A DNA stretch of 55,522 nt from Candidatus Gallimonas merdigallinarum. Its GTDB lineage: Bacteria; Bacillota; Clostridia; Christensenellales; Borkfalkiaceae. The notes under the pieces are model-generated. The model saw only the letters and a list, made by a program, of their open reading frames with translations. It did not search any database and was not told where the DNA came from. The stretch covers positions 1-55,522 of the forward strand of contig CAJFFP010000011.1 of NCBI GenBank assembly GCA_904373325.1, given 5' to 3'. The stretch's first letter is position 1, and every line of letters begins with the position of its first letter. A program made the position numbers and the translations under genes. Of the stretch, positions 25,686 through 32,832 are shown in pieces.

Positions 25686-26570
25686 TCAGGAGATGAGCAT
25701 TTTCTCCACGTTTTCAAACCCGAGCCGCGCGACGGTATCGGCAAAGCGTTCGCCGTCGATCCCCTGCGTGCGGAACAGCTCGATCGCCTTTTCCGTGACC
25801 GCCATGACTTCCTCTTCCGAAGTGAAGATCTTGGAGAGAGCGCGCCCCTGCGCGACGCGTTTGCCCCATCTTCCGCCGATATAGATCTTATATCCGTCGG
25901 TATAATCGGCGACCGCGCCGAACGGGCACTGCGTGCGGCATCTGCCGCAGTGGTTGCACGCTTCGGGGTCGATGACGACCTTCCCGTTCTCGACGTGCGC
26001 CACCTTGACGGGGCAGGCGCTCTCGACGCGGCATTTTTTACAGCCGCGGCATTTATCGAGGTAGACGGTGGGAACGCGCTGCCCGATCACGCCCAGATCG
26101 TTGAGATCGGGCTTCACGCAGTTGTTGGGGCAGCCCCCGACCGCGATTTTGAATTTGTGCGGGAGCGCAACGCCGCGCATCTCTTCGTAAAAACGCTTGT
26201 GCATCTTCTCGGAGAGCGCGAACGTATCGATCAGCCCGTATTGGCAGGTCGTACCCTTGCAGGAGACGACGGGGCGCACCCGTTTGCCCGTTCCGCCCGT
26301 GGACAGCCCGCGCTCCGCCAGAAAGTCGATGAGCGGCTGAATGTTTTCGTACTTGACGCCCTGAATTTCCAGCGTGAGGCGGACGGTCATCGTCACTTCC
26401 CCCGAGCCGAACCGCTCGCACGCCTCCGCAATGGCGCGGTGCTGCGCCGCCGTGATCTTGCCGTTGCGGGTGATCACGCGCGCGTTGAATACGTCGGGAT
26501 AGCGCTTGTCCTGCAAAAATCCCATGCCCTTGACCCGTCTGATCTCCTCCGGCGATACCGTGTACTCCAT
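25686..26570 (-). CDS. Siroheme sulfite/nitrite reductase-like protein with ferredoxin domain
   Basis: The 294-residue protein combines a nitrite/sulfite reductase ferredoxin-like half-domain (~1-70), a siroheme/4Fe-4S site and two 4Fe-4S clusters. The siroheme Cys are in VSCKGTTCQYG near 103-113 and GGCPNNCVKPDLND near 144-157. The first pair is spaced C-x4-C. The bacterial ferredoxin motifs are CRGCKKCRVESACP and CNHCGRCRTQCPFGA near 172-215. It resembles small AsrC/Fsr-like anaerobic reductases. It leads the siroheme operon, which explains the need for the cofactor. Whether sulfite, nitrite or another oxyanion is the substrate is not decided. Confidence 0.85.
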   Translation of the reverse strand: MEYTVSPEEIRRVKGMGFLQDKRYPDVFNARVITRNGKITAAQHRAIAEACERFGSGEVTMTVRLTLEIQGVKYENIQPLIDFLAERGLSTGGTGKRVRPVVSCKGTTCQYGLIDTFALSEKMHKRFYEEMRGVALPHKFKIAVGGCPNNCVKPDLNDLGVIGQRVPTVYLDKCRGCKKCRVESACPVKVAHVENGKVVIDPEACNHCGRCRTQCPFGAVADYTDGYKIYIGGRWGKRVAQGRALSKIFTSEEEVMAVTEKAIELFRTQGIDGERFADTVARLGFENVEKMLIS

Positions 26571-26619
26571 ACAATCTCCTCTTTTCGCGGTATTGGACGG
26601 CTCTCCGCCGCTTTTTTGC

Positions 26620-26648
26620 ATTGTACCATAAAAAGGGCGGAATGTCAA
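26620..26648 (-). promoter_or_regulatory. Promoter of the reductase-siroheme operon
   Basis: TTGACA (26648..26643), 17-bp spacer, TACAAT (26625..26620) on the minus strand, about 50 bp ahead of the reductase start. No other promoter is seen down to hemL. Confidence 0.88.
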
Positions 26649-26686
26649 TACCGCCCGTCCATCGCGGCGCGCTCTTCCGACAAAAA

Positions 26687-26713
26687 AGCCGGAGAAATTT
26701 CTCCGACTTTTTT
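26687..26713. terminator. Terminator of rarA
   Basis: Stem AGCCGGAGAAATTTCTCCGACT (26687..26708) with A-runs on one side and T-runs on the other. On the minus strand it ends rarA, starting within the stop codon; by symmetry it can also act on the plus strand. Confidence 0.85.
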
Positions 26714-28037
26714 ACTTCGTATGGCGTTTTTTCCACTCCTTGATCTCTTCGAGCCGCGCCTTAAAGCGGGCTTCCTTCCCCTCTTCCGTCGGGCGGTAGT
26801 ATTCCTTTCCCGCAAGGGAATCGGGCAGGCACTGCATCGAAGTGAGCTTGTCCGCGCTGTCGTGCGCGTACTCGTATCCCTTTCCGTAGTCCAGCTCCTT
26901 CATGAGCTTGGTCGGCGCGTTGCGGATGACGAGCGGCACAGGCTCGGAGAGCATGGTGAGCGCGTCGCGCTTCGCCCATTCGTACGCCGTATAGAGCGCG
27001 TTGGACTTGGGCGCAAGCGAGAGATACACGACCGCCTCCGTCAGATGCACCGAACATTCGGGCATTCCGATCAGACGGCACGCCTCGAACGCGGAGATGC
27101 ACACGGTGAGCGCCTGCGGATCGGCAAGCCCCACGTCCTCGCTCGCGAACCGCGTCACGCGGCGGGCGATATAAACGGGGTCCTCCCCCGCTTCCAGCAT
27201 CCGCGCAAGCCAATAGACGGCGGCGTCGGGGTCGGAATTGCGCATGGACTTGTGCAGCGCGGAGATGAGGTTGTAATGCTCCTCGCCGTTCTTATCGTAC
27301 AGGAGCGACTTTTTGGACGTGCATTCCTCCACCGTCTCCCGCGAGACGGTGATTTTGCCGTGCTCGTCCATATCGCCGTTGAGCACCGCCATTTCGAGCG
27401 TGGTAAGCGCGCTGCGCGCGTCGCCGTTGGCGAAGTTCGCGATCATGGCGACCGTCTCGTCCGAAATCTCCACCTGCTGATCGCCGAAGCCGCGTTTGTC
27501 GGTGAGCGCGTGGCGGAGAAGGCGGATAATGTCCTCCGTTCTGAGCGCCTGCAACACGAATACCTTGCAGCGCGAGAGAAGCGCCCCGTTCACCTCGAAG
27601 GAGGGGTTCTCCGTCGTCGCGCCGATCAGAATGATGCTCCCCCGCTCCACATAGGGCAGAAAGGCGTCCTGCTGCGCCTTGTTGAAGCGATGGATCTCGT
27701 CCACAAAGAGGATGGTCTTTTCCCCGAAGCGGCGGGCGGTCTCCGCCTGCTCCATCACCTGCTTGATCTCTTTAATGCCGCTCGTGACGGCGGAAAAATC
27801 GATGAACCGCGCCTTGGTCTTGTTCGCGATGATGCGGGCGAGCGTCGTCTTGCCCACGCCGGGCGGACCCCAGAAGATCATCGACCCGACGGCATCGCTC
27901 TCGATAATGCGGCGCAGCACCTTTTTTTCGCCGAGAAGGTGTTCCTGACCGCAGAATTCGGAAAGATCGCGCGGACGAAGCCGCGCCGCAAGCGGCTCCG
28001 CCGCCTTCTCTTCAAACAGCGTTGGCTGATAGCTCAT
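26712..28037 (-). CDS. rarA: Replication-associated recombination protein A
   Basis: RarA/MgsA is an AAA+ ATPase related to clamp loaders that acts at stalled replication forks. The 441-residue protein has Walker A in FWGPPGVGKTTLARII near residue 55, Walker B in ILFVDEIHRFNKAQQD near 115, sensor 1 in LIGATTENPSFEVN near 145, and the MgsA C-terminal tetramerisation region with YPDAAVYWLARML-like DPDAAVYWLARMLEAG. The ATG at 28037 follows GGGGAGG. It is monocistronic with its own promoter and terminator. Confidence 0.95.
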   Translation of the reverse strand: MSYQPTLFEEKAAEPLAARLRPRDLSEFCGQEHLLGEKKVLRRIIESDAVGSMIFWGPPGVGKTTLARIIANKTKARFIDFSAVTSGIKEIKQVMEQAETARRFGEKTILFVDEIHRFNKAQQDAFLPYVERGSIILIGATTENPSFEVNGALLSRCKVFVLQALRTEDIIRLLRHALTDKRGFGDQQVEISDETVAMIANFANGDARSALTTLEMAVLNGDMDEHGKITVSRETVEECTSKKSLLYDKNGEEHYNLISALHKSMRNSDPDAAVYWLARMLEAGEDPVYIARRVTRFASEDVGLADPQALTVCISAFEACRLIGMPECSVHLTEAVVYLSLAPKSNALYTAYEWAKRDALTMLSEPVPLVIRNAPTKLMKELDYGKGYEYAHDSADKLTSMQCLPDSLAGKEYYRPTEEGKEARFKARLEEIKEWKKRHTK

Positions 28038-28059
28038 AACACGCCTCCCCTTTTCCGTT

Positions 28060-28088
28060 AGTGTACCCCCTCGGGCGCGGAAAGTCAA
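28060..28088 (-). promoter_or_regulatory. Promoter of rarA
   Basis: TTGACT (28088..28083), 17-bp spacer, TACACT (28065..28060), 22 bp before the start codon. Confidence 0.75.
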
Positions 28089-28187
28089 CCGTTTTTCCGC
28101 TTTTGCGATACTTTGTGAAATTCCCGCCGTGCGGAGGCACGGCGGGGCAGGCCCGTAAATTTATATTACAGTGCGCGAAGAGCGTTA

Positions 28188-29150
28188 TTACAGCGCGCCG
28201 ACGACGGCGTGCGGAAGATAGAGTTCGTCGATATAGGCGACGTCCTCATCCGTCAGCGGAACGTCGAACGCGCCCGCCGCGTCGGTGAGATATCTGGGTT
28301 TCGTCGCGCCGATCACGGGCGATGCGATCCCCTTTTTGAAGTGCCACGCGAGCGTGACCTGCGTCATCGTCGCGCCGTATTTTTGCGCGATCTCGTGAAT
28401 GCGCGCCGCGATGGACGCGTCCTGCGCCTCCGTTCCGTCATACTTCCCGCGCGCCACGACGTCCGTTTTGCTGCGCATGGTGTCCGCCGCCCAATCGGGG
28501 CGGGCGGCTCTGCCCGCCGCAAGCGGGCTGTACGGCGTGAGCGCAACGTTCATCTGACGGCAGATGGGAATCAGCTCCCGCTCGTCTTCGCGGTAGAGCG
28601 GATTGTAGTGGTTCTGCATGGAGACGAAGGGCGTAAGCCCGTTGTCCCGCGCGCAGAGCTGCATATTGTAAAACTGATAGCCGTACATGGCGGACGCGCC
28701 GAGCGCGCGCACCTTGCCCGCCTTCACGAGCCGATCGAGCGCGGACATGGTCTCCTCCACGGGTGTTTCGTAATCGAAACGGTGAATGATATACAGATCG
28801 AGATAATCCGTGCCGAGCCGTTTCAGCGTGCCGTCGATCTCCCGCGCGATCGCCGCCGCCGAGAGATGACCCTCGTTGAAATACACCTTGGAGGCGAGCA
28901 CGACCTGATCGCGCGCGACGTTCTTTCTGATCGCCGCGCCGAGATATTCCTCGCTCGTGCCGGCGGAATAGGTGTTCGCCGTATCGAAAAAGTTGATGCC
29001 GAGATCGAGCGCCGTACGGATGACTTCCTCGCTCTCGGCGGGGTTTAACGTCCACGCGTGCATCTTGCTTGCGGGATCGCCGAAGCTCATGCACCCGAGG
29101 CAGAGGCGGGAGACTCTGATCCCGCTGTTTCCGAGCGTTGTGTACTGCAT
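28188..29150 (-). CDS. Aldo/keto reductase
   Basis: A 320-residue NADPH-dependent (beta/alpha)8 reductase of the YajO/Tas-like group. The catalytic tetrad is visible: Asp and Tyr in NFFDTANTYSAGTSEEYLG near 50-66, Lys in VVLASKVYFNE near 82 and His in LYIIHRFDYETP near 122. The phosphate-binding end is IASPVIGATKPRYLTDAAG near 285. Natural substrate unknown. It is the last gene of a four-gene redox cluster. A GC-rich hairpin (CCGCCGTGC/GCACGGCGG) lies downstream but lacks a clear T-run. Confidence 0.92.
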   Translation of the reverse strand: MQYTTLGNSGIRVSRLCLGCMSFGDPASKMHAWTLNPAESEEVIRTALDLGINFFDTANTYSAGTSEEYLGAAIRKNVARDQVVLASKVYFNEGHLSAAAIAREIDGTLKRLGTDYLDLYIIHRFDYETPVEETMSALDRLVKAGKVRALGASAMYGYQFYNMQLCARDNGLTPFVSMQNHYNPLYREDERELIPICRQMNVALTPYSPLAAGRAARPDWAADTMRSKTDVVARGKYDGTEAQDASIAARIHEIAQKYGATMTQVTLAWHFKKGIASPVIGATKPRYLTDAAGAFDVPLTDEDVAYIDELYLPHAVVGAL

Positions 29151-29160
29151 TTCTTCTCCT

Positions 29161-29853
29161 TTACTTTTCGCACGCCCTGCGCACACAGGCGAGCGCGTTC
29201 AGCGAGCGCGGATAGCCGATATAGGGCAGCATTTGCAGAACGAGCGCTTTGAGCGTCTGCGCGTCGTTCCCGATGCGCAGGTTTGCCGCGGCGTGGCTCG
29301 TGAGCTGCGGCTCGCAGCCGCCCTGCGCCGCAAGAAGGCAAAAGGTGACTGCCTCGCGCTGCGCATAGTCCAGCCCCGCGCGGACGTAATAGTCGCCGAA
29401 GCAGTTCTCCGAAAGAAAGCGGTTGATCTCCCGCGAAAACTCGTCGCCCGACGAGGCGAACCCCTTCATCTGTTCGCCGAAGATCTCCACCTGCGCCCGT
29501 TCGCCGCGCGCGGTGCGCTCCTCCGCACTCTCCTCCGTTGCAGCGGGAACGGGGATCCCGCGGGCGGAAAACTCCTCGTACAAAATCTGCAAGAAGGGCA
29601 GCGCGCGCCCGTACCCGAGATACGCCGCCGCCTGCAAGACGGTTTCGTGCGCCGCCGCGGGAGAGAGCCCGCCGTCGAGCGCGTCGCAAAGTTCCGCACG
29701 GAACGCCGCCTGCCCCCCGCAGACGGCGAGCGCCGCTAAGATACAGACGCGCCGCGTCTCTTCGGCAAGCCCCCCGTTCCCGATCTCTGCCGCAAAACGG
29801 TTGAAAATCGTTGCCGCCGCGCTCTCGGGCGGCAGAATTTTTTTCATGTCCAT
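29161..29853 (-). CDS. Carboxymuconolactone decarboxylase family protein
   Basis: The 230-residue protein contains two CMD/AhpD-like helical repeats: AALAVCGGQAAFRAELCDAL with AHETVLQAAAYLGYGRALPF (~45-95) and REAVTFCLLAAQGGCEPQL with LKALVLQMLPYIGYPRSLNAL (~165-220). A CxxC peroxidase pair like that of AhpD is not seen, so a peroxiredoxin-reductase role is doubtful. The ATG at 29853 is preferred because GGGAG lies seven bases ahead. Neighbouring aldo/keto reductases suggest detoxification of carbonyl or quinone compounds, which is inference. Confidence 0.85.
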   Translation of the reverse strand: MDMKKILPPESAAATIFNRFAAEIGNGGLAEETRRVCILAALAVCGGQAAFRAELCDALDGGLSPAAAHETVLQAAAYLGYGRALPFLQILYEEFSARGIPVPAATEESAEERTARGERAQVEIFGEQMKGFASSGDEFSREINRFLSENCFGDYYVRAGLDYAQREAVTFCLLAAQGGCEPQLTSHAAANLRIGNDAQTLKALVLQMLPYIGYPRSLNALACVRRACEK

Positions 29854-29866
29854 GATTCTCTCCCGC

Positions 29867-30709
29867 TTATTTTGCAAACGTCATGAACCACTCGACCGTA
29901 TCGGGATCGTAGTGCGAGAAGAAGAGGCTTGCGTTCGTGTCGAGCGCGGAGACGGCAGCCATGTCCGCGTCGGACAGCGTGAAATCGAACACGGCGAGGT
30001 TTTCCGCCATGCGCTCCTTTTTCACCGATTTGGGAATGACGACGACGTCGCTCTGCATGAGATAGCGGAGCGCGACCTGCGCCACCGATTTGCCCTTCTG
30101 CGCCGCGATCTCCTTCAAGACGGGGTTCGTGAACAGACCGTTCTTGCCCTCCGCGAAGGGACCCCACGACTCGTGCTGAACGCCGAGCTTCTTCATGACC
30201 TCGTGCGCCTTCTTCTGTTGGAAGAACACATGCGTTTCCACCTGATTGACGGCGGGTTTGATCTCGCAGAAGTTGTAAAGGTCGATGAGGCGGTCTGGAT
30301 AGAAGTTGCTCACGCCGATCGCGCGCACCTTGCCCGCCTTCACCGCCTGCTCCATGGCGCGGTATGTGCCGTAATAGTCGCCGAAGGGCTGGTGAATGAG
30401 CAGAAGGTCGATGTAGTCGGTATCGAGCTTTTTCAGCGATTCGTCGATGGATGCCGCCGCCTTCTTCTCGCCCGCGTTGGAGATCCACACCTTGGTGGTG
30501 AGGAACAGCTCGCTGCGGGGGATCCCGCTCTTTTTGACGGCGCGGCCCACGCCCTCTTCGTTGAAGTATGCCTGCGCGGTATCGACGGAGCGATAGCCGA
30601 CCGCAAGCGCGTCCGCAACGCACCGTTCGCATTCGTCGGGCGAGACCTGATAGACCCCGTATCCGAGCTTGGGCATTTTCACGCCGCCCGTGAGTGTTAC
30701 GTATTCCAT
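29867..30709 (-). CDS. Aldo/keto reductase, 2,5-diketogluconate reductase-like
   Basis: A 280-residue member of the prokaryotic AKR5-like group. The tetrad is visible in [15 protein letters not shown] near 41-55, LTTKVWISN near 70 and [13 protein letters not shown] near 103. [16 protein letters not shown] and [11 protein letters not shown] follow, and the NADPH phosphate site is [14 protein letters not shown] near 235. The true substrate cannot be told. It is 13 bp upstream of the CMD gene in the same transcription unit. Confidence 0.93.
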   Translation of the reverse strand: MEYVTLTGGVKMPKLGYGVYQVSPDECERCVADALAVGYRSVDTAQAYFNEEGVGRAVKKSGIPRSELFLTTKVWISNAGEKKAAASIDESLKKLDTDYIDLLLIHQPFGDYYGTYRAMEQAVKAGKVRAIGVSNFYPDRLIDLYNFCEIKPAVNQVETHVFFQQKKAHEVMKKLGVQHESWGPFAEGKNGLFTNPVLKEIAAQKGKSVAQVALRYLMQSDVVVIPKSVKKERMAENLAVFDFTLSDADMAAVSALDTNASLFFSHYDPDTVEWFMTFAK

Positions 30710-30727
30710 ATTGTTTCCTCCTTGTTT

Positions 30728-31054
30728 TTACGATTTTTTGATTTCGAGTTTGCGCAGAAGGCAGTCCACTTTATCGACGCACTTCTGCGCCGCGCGCGCC
30801 TTTTCGAGAAGATCGGCGCGCAGCCGCCGCAGGATACAGCGGCGCGTATCGTCGTCCGCAGAAAAATAGGCGGAAAGCTCCCCCTCCGGAAGCCCCGCGT
30901 CCGAAAGAAAGAGCGCAACGCCGAGCGCGCACGCCTCGTCGTCGGTCAGCTCCCGTCCCCCTTCGGCGGGCGTTCCCAAGGAGCAGCGCGCGGCAAGCGA
31001 TTCCAGCCGCGCCTCGCCTAACTTGCAATGCCCTGAAAGTTCGCAAAGTTTCAT
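30728..31054 (-). CDS. Hypothetical small helical protein
   Basis: I do not recognise this 108-residue protein. It is predicted to be helical, with an acidic middle (LPEGELSAYFSADDDTRR) and a basic amphipathic C-terminal helix (RRLRADLLEKARAAQKCVDK) resembling the coiled-coil end of MerR-type effector regions. There is no DNA-binding domain. Four Cys (positions 4, 10, 24 and 42) cluster in the N-terminal half. It is first in the aldo/keto reductase cluster, 18 bp before the next gene, so it may assist or sense in that system. Confidence 0.7.
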   Translation of the reverse strand: MKLCELSGHCKLGEARLESLAARCSLGTPAEGGRELTDDEACALGVALFLSDAGLPEGELSAYFSADDDTRRCILRRLRADLLEKARAAQKCVDKVDCLLRKLEIKKS

Positions 31055-31065
31055 CTCGTCCCTCG

Positions 31066-31090
31066 AAAAAAGCGCAGGTCCACCCTGCGC
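31066..31090 (-). terminator. Terminator behind the LysR gene
   Basis: GCGCAGG/CCTGCGC stem with a 5-nt loop and TTTTTT on the minus strand, about 45 bp after the lysR stop. The next gene's predicted +1 lies inside its first arm. Confidence 0.8.
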
Positions 31091-31094
31091 TTTT

Positions 31095-31123
31095 ATTATA
31101 AACCTATGCCCCCGCTATGTAAA
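31095..31123 (-). promoter_or_regulatory. Promoter of the aldo/keto reductase cluster
   Basis: TTTACA (31123..31118), 17-bp spacer, TATAAT (31100..31095). The predicted +1 (about 31088) falls inside the lysR terminator stem, so its own transcripts would lack part of that stem and escape termination. Confidence 0.75.
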
Positions 31124-31134
31124 ATGCCTGTTTT

Positions 31135-32010
31135 TTATGCCTCTTTATAGGGCAAAAGCATGGTAACGTGCTCGATAAACGCCTTCACGGCGCGGCTCGC
31201 GGGCTGATACTTCTTCCACACGAGGTAGGTCTCCTGCCTGATCTCGGGGCAGAAGGGACGGAAGCAGAGCTTCTCGCCGCCGTACTGCGATACCGAACCC
31301 TCCACGGTGAACGCATACGCAAGCCCGCGGGCGGCGAAATAGGACGCGTTCCCCACGAGATTGCAGGAAGCGACAACGTTCAGCCGATCGTACGCCTCGC
31401 CCATCTGCCGACGGTAAAAACTGCGCACCTCGGCGCGCGTGTTCGTGACGACGGGCAGTCCCGCCAGATCGTCGACCGTGACGTACTCCTTCTGCGCGAG
31501 CGGCGCGTCCGCGCGCATGACCACCCCGCAGCGGTCGGTGATGCCGAGGCGGAGAAAATCGTATTTTTCGATGTCGCCCGGCTCGATGAGCAGTCCCAGA
31601 TCGAGCATTCCCCCGTCGATGCGCTCTTTGGTGCGATCGGCGGTCTCCGAATAGATCTCGAACGCGACTTCGGGATATTTTTTGCGGAATCCGTCAACGG
31701 CGGCGGCGATCAGGTCAAATGCGCACGTCTCCGCCGCGCCGATGGAGACGACCCCCGCGAGATTTTCCCCGCGCGAACGGAATTCGCGCTCCATCTTCTC
31801 TTCCAGCTCCGCCATTTCCTCCGCGCGGCGGCGCAAAAGAATGCCGTCCTCGGTGAGCGTGATCCGCCGTTTGCCGCGCTCAAAGAGCTTGACGCCCAGC
31901 TCCTCTTCCAGCTCCGCGAGCTGACGGGAGAGCGTGGGCTGCGTGATATACAACGCCTCGGCGGCGCGGGAGATGTTCTCCTCGCGCGCCAGCGTCAGAA
32001 AGTACCGCAA
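31135..32010 (-). CDS. LysR family transcriptional regulator
   Basis: A 291-residue LTTR with an N-terminal winged helix (EENISRAAEALYITQPTLSR, residues ~10-29) and a periplasmic-binding-like effector domain from about 90. It probably controls the adjacent reductase cluster. The usual N-terminus M-E/D-L-R-V-L-R-Y-F is incomplete: frame and homology run back as L-R-V-L-R-Y-F, but a TAA stands at 32022..32020. The first usable start is TTG at 32010, with a poor ribosome binding site. Inserting two G at 32022/32023 would recreate ATGGAACTTCGG seven bases after AGGGG. The protein may thus be N-terminally shortened or weakly expressed. Confidence 0.88.
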   Translation of the reverse strand: MRYFLTLAREENISRAAEALYITQPTLSRQLAELEEELGVKLFERGKRRITLTEDGILLRRRAEEMAELEEKMEREFRSRGENLAGVVSIGAAETCAFDLIAAAVDGFRKKYPEVAFEIYSETADRTKERIDGGMLDLGLLIEPGDIEKYDFLRLGITDRCGVVMRADAPLAQKEYVTVDDLAGLPVVTNTRAEVRSFYRRQMGEAYDRLNVVASCNLVGNASYFAARGLAYAFTVEGSVSQYGGEKLCFRPFCPEIRQETYLVWKKYQPASRAVKAFIEHVTMLLPYKEA

Positions 32011-32052
32011 TACCCGAAGTTATACAAATTCCCCTGTTCCTGTATTGAAAGC

Positions 32053-32081
32053 ATTATACCATACCTTTTGGGCATAATCAA
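32053..32081 (-). promoter_or_regulatory. Promoter of the lysR gene
   Basis: TTGATT (32081..32076), 17-bp spacer, TATAAT (32058..32053); the predicted +1 is near 32046. Confidence 0.8.
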
Positions 32082-32138
32082 GACCTTCGGGGCGTTACGG
32101 GAAATTTTTCAGATCGGGGAGCGCGCGGCGGGGCGCGG

Positions 32139-32756
32139 TTACAGCTTGTACTTTGCCGTGAGCCGCAGGACGGAAGCGAGGCAGTCGTTGAGGGTGCGCG
32201 CCTCCTCTTCGGAGAGCGGGCGGCCGCTGAGCCCCGAGACGGTATGCGAAAGCACGTCCGTTTCAAGGCGGTCGGTGGGCGAAAGTTTTTCCTTTTGCAG
32301 CTTTTCGAGCAGTTTCATCGCATACGAAGGCTCGGGCGCGTCCTGTACGGGCGCGGACGGCTCTTCAAAACAGCACACCTTGGGCGGCTGCGCGGCGGGG
32401 CGGTCGGGAAGTTCCGTCAGCTCCTCGCGGAAGCGTTCGTAAAGGCGTTCCGCCCTGCTCTTCGGCGCGTCGGCGCGTTTTTTCCGAATGCGGGGCAGGA
32501 AAAAGAGCAGGCGCAAAAGCGCGGCAAGCGCGGCGAACAGCCCGAGATAGACGAACGCCTCTTCTACCGTCCCCATACAGCACAGGAGCGCAAAGCCCGC
32601 CGCCCCGCATACGCACGCCGCGTACGGATACGCCCTGCGCCCGCCGAACAGCGTGAAGAGGACCGCGCCCGCAGCGAGCAGCGCGGGCAGCAAAAGAAGC
32701 GGCACCCACGCGGGCGTTGCCGCAAGCGCGGCAATCATGTTCCGAAAAATCTGCAT
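32139..32756 (-). CDS. Hypothetical membrane protein downstream of addA
   Basis: A 205-residue protein I cannot assign. The first ~85 residues hold three hydrophobic segments (WVPLLLLPALLAAGAVLFTL, YPYAACVCGAAGFALLCCMG and FVYLGLFAALAALLRLLFFL). A basic stop-transfer patch, RIRKKRADAPKSRAERLYER, follows, and then a soluble cytoplasmic tail rich in Glu/Pro with helical segments. CGGGAGG precedes the ATG. It lies 76 bp behind addA and may be read from the addBA promoter. Confidence 0.72.
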   Translation of the reverse strand: MQIFRNMIAALAATPAWVPLLLLPALLAAGAVLFTLFGGRRAYPYAACVCGAAGFALLCCMGTVEEAFVYLGLFAALAALLRLLFFLPRIRKKRADAPKSRAERLYERFREELTELPDRPAAQPPKVCCFEEPSAPVQDAPEPSYAMKLLEKLQKEKLSPTDRLETDVLSHTVSGLSGRPLSEEEARTLNDCLASVLRLTAKYKL

Positions 32757-32832
32757 AGTTGACCTCCCGTTGAGGATACCCGTTTTTCCCCGTCAAATGA
32801 CGGCGGATTTTCCCGAAAAAACAGGAAAACGC

